Shown: piece by piece, positions 16,856-26,239 of the stretch | Position numbering within the stretch: position 1 is the stretch's first letter | Layout of the letters: each line of letters begins with the position of its first letter | Assembly (NCBI RefSeq): GCF_001658005.1 | Contig: NZ_CP015986.1 | Span: 682,001 to 746,000, forward strand | Length of the DNA stretch: 64,000 bases | Direction: 5' to 3' | From: Sphingobium sp. EP60837 | GTDB taxonomy: Bacteria; Pseudomonadota; Alphaproteobacteria; Sphingomonadales; Sphingomonadaceae | Program-made: the position numbers and the translations under genes | Notes under the pieces: generated by a model | Seen by the model: only the letters and a program-made list of their open reading frames with translations | Told to the model about the DNA's origin: nothing | Databases searched by the model: none

Positions 16856-16929
16856 AAACAGGCGCTCCGGCCGGTTTGCTGCCTTCATTCGGGACTTTGG
16901 TTCCCTAGCACAGAAAAGTGAGCGGCCTC

Positions 16930-17157
16930 ATGTTCACCCTTGTTGCAGCTACCGTTTTCTTCGCGGCCTTCTTGCTGGCCGCTGGCACGATCCTGGGCAT
17001 GTTCGCACTCTATCGCGACAAGATGATCGCCGCTCTGCTGTTCGAACCTATCCCGCAGGAGGCGCCGGTTTACCGCCTGCGGATCAGCCGCCGCCGGGCA
17101 GAGCCGCGTTCCACCGTCTCCGTCCGCCCGATAGCTGCCGGCATCCTCACCGCCTGA
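16930..17157 (+). CDS. Small membrane protein, probably SOS-regulated
   Basis: A 75-residue protein with one N-terminal hydrophobic span (about residues 1-26, FTLVAATVFFAAFLLAAGTI) and a basic cytoplasmic-type tail containing RLRISRRRAEPR. A GTG at 16918 would add four residues. I cannot name a family. It lies alone between rpsB (divergent) and pssA (convergent), 84 bases after a GAAC-N7-GAAC operator. SOS-induced single-span proteins such as SidA of Caulobacter block cell division; a similar role here is inference from size, topology and operator, not from sequence similarity. Confidence 0.6.
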   Translation: MFTLVAATVFFAAFLLAAGTILGMFALYRDKMIAALLFEPIPQEAPVYRLRISRRRAEPRSTVSVRPIAAGILTA

Positions 17158-17162
17158 TCGGA

Positions 17163-17942
17163 TCAAGCGTTGGCGGCTGGCGCTTGCTGCCGGCGCACCC
17201 GCGCATAGGACATCATCCCGAACGGTATGGTGGTCAGATAGATGGCGCATATGAAGAGCAATGTGAGCCACGGATCGGTGATCAGCAGCGCAGCTAGCAG
17301 CCCTGCAACTGCAATTGCTTCCAGCCGGATCCGCTTGCGCAAGCGGAGCGCCGACCAGCTATAGGTGGCGATGTTGGATATCATCAGGAAGGCCGTGAAG
17401 GCGGTCCATGGCGCGACGACATACCAGGCCCGGAATATCTCCTGCCCCGTCACCAGCCACAGATAGAGCGGCACGAATGCCAGGCCAGCGCCCGCTGGAG
17501 CCGGCACGCCGGTCAGGAAACCTGCGGACTTATGGGGCTGCTCGTCCGCATCAATGTTCGCGTTGAACCGCGCCAGCCGCAGCGCGCAGGACAAAGCATG
17601 GGCCAGCGCGAAGATCCAGCCGAACTTGGGCATAGCGTGCAACGACCATAGATAAAGGGTCAGGGCCGGCGCGACGCCAAAGGCGATCGAATCAGACAGC
17701 GAATCCAGTTCTGCCCCGAATCGGCTTTCTCCACGAAGCAGCCGGGCGATCCGCCCATCCAGCCCGTCCAGAACTCCGGCGATCAGGATGGACAGTACCG
17801 CCCTCTCCCACTCGCCCGATATGCCGTAGCGAACGCCGGTCAGGCCAAAGCAGAGCGCCATCGCCGTAACAGCATTGGGCGCGACCATCCGCAACGTGAT
17901 GCCCCGGCGAAGCCCTCGCGGAATGGTGCGCCGCTGCCTCAT
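17163..17942 (-). CDS. pssA: CDP-diacylglycerol-serine O-phosphatidyltransferase
   Basis: A membrane CDP-alcohol phosphotransferase making phosphatidylserine. The family motif is complete: [18 protein letters not shown] with the downstream pair of Asp (D-G-x2-A-R-x8-G-x3-D-x3-D). About seven to eight hydrophobic spans in 259 residues fit the subclass II enzyme. It overlaps psd by 4 bases, and the two together make phosphatidylethanolamine. Substrate CDP-DAG comes from CdsA. Confidence 0.94.
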   Translation of the reverse strand: MRQRRTIPRGLRRGITLRMVAPNAVTAMALCFGLTGVRYGISGEWERAVLSILIAGVLDGLDGRIARLLRGESRFGAELDSLSDSIAFGVAPALTLYLWSLHAMPKFGWIFALAHALSCALRLARFNANIDADEQPHKSAGFLTGVPAPAGAGLAFVPLYLWLVTGQEIFRAWYVVAPWTAFTAFLMISNIATYSWSALRLRKRIRLEAIAVAGLLAALLITDPWLTLLFICAIYLTTIPFGMMSYARVRRQQAPAANA

Positions 17943-18673
17943 TGCTGGATGCCCGAAATGACGCGCATGTCGCCAATCTGGCCCAGGATGGTTTCGCCCG
18001 CCACCGTCCTCTGCCCCAGCACCACACGCGGTGCGGTTCCTGCGGGCAGATAGACATCGACGCGACTGCCGAAACGGATCAGGCCGATACGCTGCCCCGC
18101 CGCGATCATGTCGCCAGGTTTCACGAACGGCACGATCCGACGCGCCACCAGCCCCGCAATCTGGGTAAAGCCGACCCGCAACCCATCATGCCGCTCGACC
18201 AGGATATGCTGCCGTTCGTTATCCTCGCTCGCCTTGTCGAGGTCGGCGTTCAAGAACTTACCGGAGATATAAACGACCGACTTCACGGTCCCGCCGATCG
18301 GCGTGCGGTTGATGTGGACATCGAACACACTCATGAAGATCGAAACGCGGACCATCGGCTGATCGCCCAGTCCGTCCGCTCCCGCCATCTCGCGGGGCGG
18401 CGGCACGCGCTGGATCAGCGTCACAAGCCCATCGGCAGGCGCGACGATCGCGCGCTCATCCTGCGGCACCGCGCGCACCGGATCGCGGAAGAAGGCGAAC
18501 ACCCAAATCGTCACCATCACCATCAGCCAACCGGGAATCTCCCAGCCCACCAGGAACAGCACCAGTGTGATCGCCGCAGCGATCAGGCCAAATTTCATCC
18601 CTTCGGCATGCACCGAAGGGAAGCGCCACTTCACATTGCCGCCCAAAGCGACGGTGATTTCGTCATTTTCCAT
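17939..18673 (-). CDS. psd: Phosphatidylserine decarboxylase
   Basis: A membrane-associated decarboxylase that turns phosphatidylserine into phosphatidylethanolamine with a self-made pyruvoyl group. The cleavage site is the G202-S203 pair in [11 protein letters not shown]. Two N-terminal spans (about 28-62) precede the catalytic part, and the motifs [11 protein letters not shown] and APADG are present. I start at the ATG at 18673 ([10 protein letters not shown], 244 residues); a frame to 18823 would run into the icd promoter region. It is upstream of pssA, overlapping by 4 bases. Confidence 0.94.
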   Translation of the reverse strand: MENDEITVALGGNVKWRFPSVHAEGMKFGLIAAAITLVLFLVGWEIPGWLMVMVTIWVFAFFRDPVRAVPQDERAIVAPADGLVTLIQRVPPPREMAGADGLGDQPMVRVSIFMSVFDVHINRTPIGGTVKSVVYISGKFLNADLDKASEDNERQHILVERHDGLRVGFTQIAGLVARRIVPFVKPGDMIAAGQRIGLIRFGSRVDVYLPAGTAPRVVLGQRTVAGETILGQIGDMRVISGIQQ

Positions 18674-18840
18674 GGCATCCGTCTTTAGGCACAGTCCCAT
18701 GCGGTGACAACGGCCGATACCGCCTCTGGTGCCGGTGGACACGGATGCTCGGCAAAAGCCATTGCGCAGTTGAACATTGCCGCCGCTTTCCCTAGGGCGT
18801 GTCGCAAATTCCAACCGAACCAAGAAGGCGAAAGAGGCGC

Positions 18841-20061
18841 ATGGCGAAGATCAAGGTCAAAAACCCTGTCGTGGAGATCGACGGCGACGAAATGACGCGG
18901 ATCATCTGGCAATGGATCCGTGAGCGCCTTATCCTTCCCTATCTCGACATCGACCTGAAATATTACGACCTCAGCGTCGAAAAGCGCGACGAGACCAACG
19001 ATCAGATCACCGTCGATTGCGCCAATGCGATCAAGCAATATGGCGTCGGCGTGAAGTGCGCCACCATCACCCCCGACGAAGCACGCGTCGAGGAATTCAA
19101 CCTCAAGCAGATGTGGAAGTCGCCCAACGGCACGATCCGCAACATCCTGGGCGGCGTCGTCTTCCGCGAACCGATCGTCATCAAGAACGTCCCTCGCCTG
19201 GTTCCGGGCTGGACCGATCCGATCGTGATCGGCCGTCACGCGTTCGGCGACCAGTACCGCGCCACCGACTTCCTCGTCCCCGGCCCCGGCAAGCTGCGCA
19301 TGGTGTGGGACGGCGAAAATGGCGAGAAGATCGAGAAGGACGTCTTCACCTTCCCCAGCCCCGGCGTCGCCATGGGCATGTACAACCTTGACGATTCGAT
19401 CCGCGATTTCGCCCGCGCCAGCATGAACTATGCGCTCGATCGGGGATGGCCGCTGTATCTCTCGACCAAGAACACCATCCTCAAGGCCTATGACGGCCGC
19501 TTCAAGGATCTGTTCCAGGAAGTGTTCGACGCCGAATTCGCCGACCAGTTCAAGGCGAAGGACATCGTCTATGAGCACCGCCTGATCGACGACATGGTTG
19601 CGTCCGCGCTCAAGTGGAGCGGCAAGTTCGTCTGGGCCTGCAAGAATTACGACGGCGACGTCCAGTCGGACACCGTCGCGCAGGGCTTCGGCTCGCTCGG
19701 CCTCATGACTTCGGTCCTGCTCTCGCCCGACGGCAAGACGGTCGAAGCGGAGGCCGCGCACGGCACCGTCACCCGCCACTATCGCCAGCATCAGCAGGGC
19801 AAGTCGACCTCGACCAACCCGATCGCGTCGATCTTCGCCTGGACCCAGGGCCTGTCCTTCCGCGGCAAGTTCGACGACACGCCGGAAGTGACCAAGTTCG
19901 CCGAAACGCTGGAAAAGGTCTGCATCGAAACCGTTGAAAGCGGCGCGATGACCAAGGATCTGGCGCTGCTGATCGGCCCCGATCAGGCGTGGATGACGAC
20001 GGAACAGTTCTTCGAACAGATCCGCGTCAACCTCGAAGCTGAAATGGCCAAGTGGAACTGA
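18841..20061 (+). CDS. icd: NADP-dependent isocitrate dehydrogenase
   Basis: A TCA-cycle enzyme of the dimeric, eukaryote-like (type II) class: 406 residues starting [20 protein letters not shown], with KSPNGTIRN (isocitrate binding), [11 protein letters not shown] and a conserved [14 protein letters not shown] segment near the cofactor site. The start at 18841 follows AAGAAGGCGAAAGAGGCGC; an ATG-like start at 18799 would add 14 residues not seen in the family. It stands alone, divergent from psd, with its own terminator. Confidence 0.96.
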   Translation: MAKIKVKNPVVEIDGDEMTRIIWQWIRERLILPYLDIDLKYYDLSVEKRDETNDQITVDCANAIKQYGVGVKCATITPDEARVEEFNLKQMWKSPNGTIRNILGGVVFREPIVIKNVPRLVPGWTDPIVIGRHAFGDQYRATDFLVPGPGKLRMVWDGENGEKIEKDVFTFPSPGVAMGMYNLDDSIRDFARASMNYALDRGWPLYLSTKNTILKAYDGRFKDLFQEVFDAEFADQFKAKDIVYEHRLIDDMVASALKWSGKFVWACKNYDGDVQSDTVAQGFGSLGLMTSVLLSPDGKTVEAEAAHGTVTRHYRQHQQGKSTSTNPIASIFAWTQGLSFRGKFDDTPEVTKFAETLEKVCIETVESGAMTKDLALLIGPDQAWMTTEQFFEQIRVNLEAEMAKWN

Positions 20062-20111
20062 GAATGCGGAACTGATCCGCTTCTCGGGAATTTCAGTACG
20101 GTAACGGAATG

Positions 20112-20139
20112 AAGGCGGCGCCCCAAGCGCCGCCTTTTT
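20112..20139 (+). terminator. Intrinsic terminator of icd
   Basis: A perfect 10-bp stem, AAGGCGGCGC (20112-20121) with GCGCCGCCTT (20127-20136), a 5-base loop and a run of five T. It ends 18 bases before the next plus-strand gene, separating it from icd. Confidence 0.9.
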
Positions 20140-20157
20140 CCATGACGGGAGATCTGA

Positions 20158-21771
20158 ATGACGACCGCGACCAGAAAACGCCTGGAGGTCCGCACCGCGG
20201 TCCCATCCGACGTACGCGGCATTCAGCGGCTGATCGCCCGCGTCTATCCCGGCATGTCCAATTATTCGCTGGCCACGCTCCGGGGTCAGATCAACAATTT
20301 TCCGGATGGCTGCTTCGTCGCCCTCTACGATAACCGGATCGTCGGCTATTGCGCGACCATGCGCGTCAGCAGGACGATGGCCTTTTCGTTCCATGATTGG
20401 GAGGAGATCACGGCCAACGGTTTCGGCACCCGACACAGCGCGGCGGGTGAATGGCTGTACGGCTATGAAATGGCCGTCGATCCCAAATTACGTGGCCTGC
20501 GCATCGGCCAGCGCCTCTATGACGAACGCAAGGAACTGGCCGAACAGCTCGACCTGCACGGCATCATCATCGCTGGCCGCATGCCCGGCTACGCGCGCGC
20601 TAAACGCCGCGTCGATGGTCCCACCGACTATCTGGACAAGGTGGTCCACGGCAAGCTGCGTGACCAGGTCATCAGCTTCCAGCTCAAGAACCAGTTCGAA
20701 CCCTTGGGCGTCCTCGAAAATTACCTGCCCGAGGACAAGCAGTCGGACGGTCACGCCGCCCACCTCGTTTGGCGCAATCCTTATGTCGATCCGGATGAAG
20801 CCCCCGAAATGCGGGTCCCGCGCGGCGTCGAAAGCGTCCGCCTCGCCACCTGCCAGCTTCAGGCGCGCGCGGTCGAGGATTTCGACGCTTTCATCCGCAA
20901 CATCGAATATTTCGTCGATGTGGCGGCGGATTACAGGTCCGACTTCATCGTCTTTCCGGAGCTATTCACCCTTCCCCTGCTCTCTTTCGAAACGAAGAAG
21001 CTCTCGCCGCTTGAAGCGATCGACAAGCTCACCGGCTATACCCCGCGCCTGACCAAGGAGCTAACGCGGATGGCTCTGGAATATAATATCAACATCATCG
21101 GCGGGTCTCACCCGACGCGAGCCGATGATGGCGATATCCAGAATATCGCCTATGTCGCCCTGCGCGACGGTTCGGTTCACACGCAGGAAAAGATCCATCC
21201 CACGCCCAACGAAGCCTTCTGGTGGAACATCAAGGGCGGCGATTCGCTGGACGTTATCCAGACCGACTGCGGCCCGATCGGCGTCCTCATCTGCTACGAC
21301 AGTGAATTCCCCGAACTGGCCCGTCGCCTCGTCGATCAGGGCGCGCGCATTATTTTCGTGCCCTTCTGCACCGACTCTCGCCTGGGCTATATGCGCGTCC
21401 GCTACTGTGCGCAGGCCCGCGCGATCGAGAACCAATGCTATGTCGTGATGTCCGGCAATGTCGGCAATCTGCCCAATGTCGATAATATGGACATTCAATA
21501 TGCACAGAGCGCGATCCTGACGCCCTGCGACCTCCCTTTCGCGCGCGACGGCATCGCGGCGGAATCGACCGAGAATGTCGAAACGCTGACCATGGCCGAC
21601 GTGAACCTCGCGGACCTCAGCTGGGCCCGCGCGGAAGGCACGGTACGCAACCTGCGCGACCGGCGGTTCGACCTTTACCATATCGATTGGGACAGCAGCC
21701 CCGATCACGCTCACGCCCCCAGCGGTGGCCCCGTCCCGGCAGGCGGGCACAATGCGCCGGGCGGTGGGTGA
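20158..21771 (+). CDS. Fused GNAT acetyltransferase and carbon-nitrogen hydrolase
   Basis: A 537-residue two-domain protein. Residues 8-205 form a GNAT N-acetyltransferase domain, with the acetyl-CoA loop RGLRIGQRL at about 112-120. Residues 225-515 form a nitrilase-superfamily amidase with a full catalytic triad: E268 (VFPELF), K345 (QEKIHPTP) and C379 (LICYDSEFPE). The combination is known in annotated genomes (Bacillus YhcX has the same layout), but its substrate is unknown to me. Fusion suggests that one domain acts on the product of the other, for example release and acetylation of an amine. The C-terminal tail (about 520-537) is Gly/Pro-rich. It has no obvious operon partners. Confidence 0.88.
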   Translation: MTTATRKRLEVRTAVPSDVRGIQRLIARVYPGMSNYSLATLRGQINNFPDGCFVALYDNRIVGYCATMRVSRTMAFSFHDWEEITANGFGTRHSAAGEWLYGYEMAVDPKLRGLRIGQRLYDERKELAEQLDLHGIIIAGRMPGYARAKRRVDGPTDYLDKVVHGKLRDQVISFQLKNQFEPLGVLENYLPEDKQSDGHAAHLVWRNPYVDPDEAPEMRVPRGVESVRLATCQLQARAVEDFDAFIRNIEYFVDVAADYRSDFIVFPELFTLPLLSFETKKLSPLEAIDKLTGYTPRLTKELTRMALEYNINIIGGSHPTRADDGDIQNIAYVALRDGSVHTQEKIHPTPNEAFWWNIKGGDSLDVIQTDCGPIGVLICYDSEFPELARRLVDQGARIIFVPFCTDSRLGYMRVRYCAQARAIENQCYVVMSGNVGNLPNVDNMDIQYAQSAILTPCDLPFARDGIAAESTENVETLTMADVNLADLSWARAEGTVRNLRDRRFDLYHIDWDSSPDHAHAPSGGPVPAGGHNAPGGG

Positions 21772-21833
21772 TCAGTCGCAAGACGCCTCTCACCGTCACC
21801 AACTACCTCAGCAATGCAAGAAGCCGCCCACCA

Positions 21834-21860
21834 CCGTTCGGGCTGAGCCTGTCGAAGCCC
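21834..21860. repeat. Short palindromic repeat
   Basis: CCGTTCGGGCTGAGCCTGTC followed by GAAGCCC: one copy of the sphingomonad-type element, in the 120-base gap between two convergent genes (GNAT-nitrilase and FAD monooxygenase), where it might serve as a transcript end. Confidence 0.6.
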
Positions 21861-21891
21861 CATTCTTCACACCCCGACAAGCCCAAAGCTG

Positions 21892-23106
21892 CTAAATCCG
21901 TCCTCCGGCATCGGGCGACCGGATATGCTCGCGCCGGAATCCCAATCCCACCAGCCGCGCCGGGATCCGCCGCAAAAGCGCAAAGCGATCCAGCAACTTG
22001 ACCGGCCAGGGCGGCGCGGTCAGCCGCGCATCCGGGTCCAGCAGCGCCCCGATAATCCGGTCATGGGCCATCTTCTGCATCCGCTGGATAATCCGCGTCG
22101 GCAGCAGTCGCCGCCGCTGCACCAGAGGCGCGATAGCGTCCACATCCCGCCCCTCGGCCATTGCGCCCGCCATCAAATTCGCCGCCGCCACCGCATCCTG
22201 AATAGCTAGGTTGATCCCCACACCGCCAACCGGCGACATGGCGTGGGCCGCATCTCCGATCGCCAGCAGCCCCGGCCGATACCAGCGCGTCAGGCGGTCG
22301 AGTGCCACCGACAGCAATTTCACCTGATCCCAGTTCGTCAGGTCCCGCGCCGCTTCCGCCATATCCGGCGCCAGCGTTCCGATCTCGTTCCGAAACGCTT
22401 CCAACCCTCTGGCGCGCACGGCATCCGCCTGCCCCTTAGCAAAGACATAGGCGCACTGCCAATAATCGCCCCGGTCGATCTGAACGAACAGCCGCCCGGC
22501 TTCGAACACGCCCATGCTTTGATTTTCCGCCGTCTCCCGCTTCGGCAAACCGAACCAGAAAACGTCCATGGGTGCACCGATATCCTCCAGCGGCAGCGCT
22601 GCCCCCTCTCGCAACACCGACCGGCGCCCATCCGCCGCAATCACATATTGGGCGGCCACCCTCTCGCCGCCGGCGAGCAGCACGGCATTGACGCGCCCGC
22701 TGCCGTCATAGCCAAGCCCTATCGCCTCCGCATTCATGCGCAGGGCAAAACCTGAATAGTGCCGCGCCTCGTCCGCCACGAAATCCAGGAAATCCCACTG
22801 CGGCATTAGCGCAATGAAGCGGCTTTCCACCGGCAAACGGCGGAAATCGGCTATGCGCATCCGCCGCCCGGCAATGCGCCCCGACAGTTCGCTGACCTTG
22901 TTGTGCGGCCGTTCCAGCAAGCGGTCGCGCAGGCCGAGTTCGCGAAACAGTTCCAGCGTGGAGGGGTGAACCGTATCGCCACGAAAATCGCGCAGGAAAT
23001 CGCCATGCTTTTCCAGCACAGTGACCGGGACCCCCGCTCGCGCGAACAGCAGGCCAGCCATCATCCCCGCAGGGCCGCCGCCGACGATCACCAGATGAGC
23101 GGCCAT
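21892..23106 (-). CDS. FAD-dependent aromatic-type monooxygenase
   Basis: A 404-residue flavoprotein of the PHBH/UbiH group. The N-terminal Rossmann motif VGGGPAGMMAGLL is at about residues 7-19, the DG motif AADGRRSVLREG in the middle and the FAD GD motif GDAAHAMSPVGGVGINLA near residue 280. These enzymes hydroxylate aromatic rings with NAD(P)H and O2. The substrate cannot be read from the sequence; the gene is alone, without catabolic or ubiquinone genes nearby. It is divergent from the KTSC gene (53 bases apart). Confidence 0.85.
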   Translation of the reverse strand: MAAHLVIVGGGPAGMMAGLLFARAGVPVTVLEKHGDFLRDFRGDTVHPSTLELFRELGLRDRLLERPHNKVSELSGRIAGRRMRIADFRRLPVESRFIALMPQWDFLDFVADEARHYSGFALRMNAEAIGLGYDGSGRVNAVLLAGGERVAAQYVIAADGRRSVLREGAALPLEDIGAPMDVFWFGLPKRETAENQSMGVFEAGRLFVQIDRGDYWQCAYVFAKGQADAVRARGLEAFRNEIGTLAPDMAEAARDLTNWDQVKLLSVALDRLTRWYRPGLLAIGDAAHAMSPVGGVGINLAIQDAVAAANLMAGAMAEGRDVDAIAPLVQRRRLLPTRIIQRMQKMAHDRIIGALLDPDARLTAPPWPVKLLDRFALLRRIPARLVGLGFRREHIRSPDAGGRI

Positions 23107-23159
23107 TGCCCCTCCTGCTTTCAGGAAACATCCGTCCTGCCACAGGGGTTATAACCTGC

Positions 23160-23357
23160 ATGCCTTCGACCGTCATCCGCCGCTTCGATTATGATGCCGC
23201 GCAACACCGGCTGGATGTGCAGTTCGTCAGCGGTAGGCGCTATAGCTATCATGACGTGCCGGAAAAGCTGGTCGCCGACATGCGGAAGGCCACGTCGAAG
23301 GGCGGCTTCTTCAACCGCCGCATTCGCGACCATTTCCGCTTCACCCGTGAGGAATGA
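23160..23357 (+). CDS. KTSC domain protein
   Basis: A 65-residue single-domain protein, MPSTVIRRFDYDAAQHRLDV, then SGRRYSYHDVPEKLVADM and a C-terminal SKGGFFNRRIRDHF. This matches the KTSC domain, first noted at the C-terminus of some lysyl-tRNA synthetases; function unknown. A longer frame from 23106 would start inside the opposite gene's start codon, so the ATG at 23160 is preferred. Confidence 0.8.
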   Translation: MPSTVIRRFDYDAAQHRLDVQFVSGRRYSYHDVPEKLVADMRKATSKGGFFNRRIRDHFRFTREE

Positions 23358-23389
23358 ACGAACCGCGTTGGGTCGAGATCGCCTTGAAA

Positions 23390-23416
23390 CCGTTCGCCCT
23401 GAGCTTGTCAGAGGGC
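23390..23416. repeat. Short palindromic repeat
   Basis: CCGTTCGCCCTGAGCTTGTC followed by AGAGGGC, with a partial inverse copy (TTGGCGAACGG) about 15 bases on. It lies between the convergent KTSC gene and glmS. Confidence 0.6.
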
Positions 23417-23464
23417 TTTCTTGGCGAACGGAAAGGCCCTCCGACTGCTTCCGTAGGCTTTACC

Positions 23465-25288
23465 TCACTCCACCGTCACCGATTTCGCCAGGTTACGCGG
23501 CTGATCGACATCCGTGCCCTTCGCGACCGCCACATGATAGGCAAGCAACTGCACCGGCACCGCATAAATCATCGGCGCGATCAGCGGGTGGACCTTGGGC
23601 ATGGTGATGGTCGCGATGCAGCCCTCGCCCGCAGCCTGAACCCCGTCATAATCGGAAATCAAAATAACCTTGCCGCCGCGCGCCTGCACTTCCTGCATAT
23701 TGCTGACGGTCTTTTCAAACAGCGGCCCGCTCGGCGCCAGCACGATCACCGGCACCTTGTCGTCGATCAGGGCGATCGGCCCATGCTTCATCTCGCCAGC
23801 GGCATAGCCTTCGGCGTGGATATAGCTGATTTCCTTGAGCTTCAGCGCCCCTTCCAGCGCCAGCGGATAGTCCGGGCCACGCCCCAGATACAGCACATCG
23901 CGCGCACCCGCGACCAGATGCGCCATATCCTCGATCGACTCGTCATAGGCCAGCGCCCCATTCAGCGCAGCCGGCGCTTCGGACAGGTGCCGCACCAGTT
24001 CCTTCTCCGCCTTGGCGTCGAGCCGACCCTTGGCGCGCGCAAGGTTGGCGGCGAACGCGGCCAGCACCGCCAGCTGGCAGGTGAAGGCCTTGGTTGAAGC
24101 GACGCCGATTTCCGGCCCCGCATGGGTGGGCAGCAGCAGGTCAGCCTCCCGCGCCATGGTGCTGGTCGGCACGTTGACGACGGCGGCGATCTTCTGCCCC
24201 TCCGCGCGGGCATGACGCAGCGCGGCCAGCGTATCAGCCGTCTCCCCGGACTGACTGATGACGATCATCAACCCGCCATCCTCCATCACCGGCGCGCGAT
24301 AGCGGAACTCGCTCGCCACATCGATATCGACGGGGACGCGGGCGAACTGCTCGATCCAATATTTCGCGACCATCCCCGCATAATAGCTGGTGCCGCAGGC
24401 GACGATGGTGACGCGGCGGATCGTTCCCAGGTCGAAATCCGGTATCGGCAGCGAGACCCGGTCCTCCATCCGCTGAAGGTAAGACTTCAGCGTCTGCGCC
24501 ACCACGACCGGCTGCTCGTAAATCTCCTTGAGCATATAGTGACGATGATTGCCCTTGGAGATCAGCTCGCCAGTGACGCCGGAAATGGTGATGGGTCGCT
24601 CGGCGGGGTTGTTGTCCTTGTCGAAAATCTCCGCGCCATCGGCCGTGACGATGACCCAATCGCCCTCCTCCAGATAGGCGATGCGCTGCGTCAGCGGAGC
24701 CAGCGCCAGCGCGTCGGAGCCGAGATAGGTCTCGCCCTCGCCATAACCGACCACCAGGGGCGACCCGAGCCGCGCGCCGATCAGCATGTCCGGATGGCTG
24801 CGGAACAGGATCGCCAAGGCAAAAGCGCCATGCAGGCGCGGCAGCACTTGGCGGACGGCCTCCTGCGGCGAAGCGCCCTGCTCGACCAGTTCACTCACCA
24901 GATGGGCCACGACTTCGGTATCCGTTTCGCTATCGAAACGACGCCCGCGCGCCATCAGTTCCTCACGCAGCGGCTTGAAATTCTCGATGATCCCATTGTG
25001 CACCAGCGCCACTTCCTGCGTGGCATGCGGATGCGCATTGTTGGTCGTCGGCGCCCCATGCGTCGCCCAGCGGGTATGTGCGATGCCCGTCGTTCCCGGC
25101 AGCGGACAATTCGCTAATTCCTTCACCAGATTGGCAAGCTTGCCTTCCGCCCGCCGCCGCTCGATCGCGCCCTCATAGACCGTCGCAACGCCCGCGCTGT
25201 CATAGCCGCGATATTCCAACCTGCGCAGCCCTTCGACAAGTCGCTCCGCCACATCGTCCTTACCGATGATTCCGATGATACCGCACAT
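23465..25288 (-). CDS. glmS: Glutamine-fructose-6-phosphate aminotransferase (isomerizing)
   Basis: A cytoplasmic enzyme making glucosamine-6-phosphate, the entry to UDP-GlcNAc. The N-terminal class II glutaminase has its nucleophile Cys at position 2 (MCGIIGIIG), with HTRWATHG and NGIIENF motifs. Two SIS domains follow (about 290-600), including VACGTSYYAG and ISQSGETADTL, and the C-terminus carries the usual DQPRNLAKSVTVE. 607 residues. It is functionally tied to GlmU, 1 kb upstream, although a metallophosphoesterase lies between. No glmS ribozyme is seen in the 93-base upstream gap. Confidence 0.97.
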   Translation of the reverse strand: MCGIIGIIGKDDVAERLVEGLRRLEYRGYDSAGVATVYEGAIERRRAEGKLANLVKELANCPLPGTTGIAHTRWATHGAPTTNNAHPHATQEVALVHNGIIENFKPLREELMARGRRFDSETDTEVVAHLVSELVEQGASPQEAVRQVLPRLHGAFALAILFRSHPDMLIGARLGSPLVVGYGEGETYLGSDALALAPLTQRIAYLEEGDWVIVTADGAEIFDKDNNPAERPITISGVTGELISKGNHRHYMLKEIYEQPVVVAQTLKSYLQRMEDRVSLPIPDFDLGTIRRVTIVACGTSYYAGMVAKYWIEQFARVPVDIDVASEFRYRAPVMEDGGLMIVISQSGETADTLAALRHARAEGQKIAAVVNVPTSTMAREADLLLPTHAGPEIGVASTKAFTCQLAVLAAFAANLARAKGRLDAKAEKELVRHLSEAPAALNGALAYDESIEDMAHLVAGARDVLYLGRGPDYPLALEGALKLKEISYIHAEGYAAGEMKHGPIALIDDKVPVIVLAPSGPLFEKTVSNMQEVQARGGKVILISDYDGVQAAGEGCIATITMPKVHPLIAPMIYAVPVQLLAYHVAVAKGTDVDQPRNLAKSVTVE

Positions 25289-25381
25289 GAATCCTGAGCC
25301 TCAAAGCCATGCAAAGAAAAGAGAAGCGCTGCCTTCCGCCCACCTATGCCATGATCGGCATTCCAGCGACAGGGGCCAGTG

Positions 25382-26239
25382 TCATTCTGGACGAATTGTC
25401 ACCAGCCAGACATCCGGCGGTGAGAGCATCCGGATCGGCAGCCCGCTGGTGCCGACGCCAGCCGACACGATCATCGATTTCGCGCCCTCGCGATATAGGC
25501 CACAGGCATAGCGCGTACCGAAGCGGGACGGTACATAGACGATTCCGGCAAACGGCAGCGCCACCTGACCACAATGTGTATGCCCCACCAGCGTCAGCAG
25601 CGGCCTGTCCGGCAGGGCGGGAAACACATCCGGTCCGTGCGACAGGACGACCTGCGCGCCGCCCAGCTCCTCCATTGCTTGCAAGGTGTCAGGGATGTCA
25701 GGCCGGCTCGTATAGATGTCCCGCAGCCCGCCGATCACCAGCGGCCCTCGCCGGACGGCCTCGTTGAGTAGCAACGGGATACCAAGCCGCGCGAACAACT
25801 GACGCCATTGCTTGCCATTGATCTTGGCATGACGTTTCGCGTCATGGTTGCCCAGCACCGCCAGCACCCCCAACGGAGCGCGCAGCCCGGCAAAGGGCGC
25901 AATGCTCGCTGCTGCGTCGTACGTCGCGCCACCCTTAGGGTCTCCGATATAGTCCCCGCCCAGCAGGATGAGATCGGGCTTTAGTTGGTTTACCTGCCGC
26001 ACGATCCTTGTCATCCGTTCGGGGCTGTTGTCCGGCCCGGACAGGTGACTGTCCGTCAACAATGCTACTGTCACGGGCTGCCGCATCGCACCCGCGGGAT
26101 AGGGCAGCGCGATCTCCATGCGCCGCACCACCGGCATGACGCGGGCATTGTCGAAAAGCCACAAGGCAAAGCCGGTCAGCAGCAGGCAGGGCAGCAGCAA
26201 GGCCCAGACGCAGCCCCGGCGGCTAAAAAGACGCGTCAC
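25382..26239 (-). CDS. Membrane-anchored metallophosphoesterase (YaeI-like)
   Basis: A 285-residue calcineurin-like phosphoesterase. One N-terminal span (about 10-30) is followed by all metal-binding motifs: LTDSHLSG, GGDYIGDP, LGNHDAKRH, LSHGPD and GHTHCGQ. The GTG start overlaps the glmU stop by 4 bases (GTGA). Similar proteins in E. coli (YaeI) and LpxG/LpxH relatives hydrolyse phosphoesters, some on UDP-sugar lipids; overlap with glmU makes an envelope-precursor role attractive, but that is inference. Confidence 0.85.
   Translation of the reverse strand: MTRLFSRRGCVWALLLPCLLLTGFALWLFDNARVMPVVRRMEIALPYPAGAMRQPVTVALLTDSHLSGPDNSPERMTRIVRQVNQLKPDLILLGGDYIGDPKGGATYDAAASIAPFAGLRAPLGVLAVLGNHDAKRHAKINGKQWRQLFARLGIPLLLNEAVRRGPLVIGGLRDIYTSRPDIPDTLQAMEELGGAQVVLSHGPDVFPALPDRPLLTLVGHTHCGQVALPFAGIVYVPSRFGTRYACGLYREGAKSMIVSAGVGTSGLPIRMLSPPDVWLVTIRPE

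Noticed and set aside
18685..20436. A 583-codon minus-strand open frame opposite icd
   Set aside because: It overlaps almost all of icd, which has clear motifs; the antisense frame has only repetitive acidic and hydrophobic runs.
25289..25381. A possible glmS ribozyme before glmS
   Set aside because: The gap is only 93 bases, lacks the conserved core, and this ribozyme is mainly found in Gram-positive bacteria.
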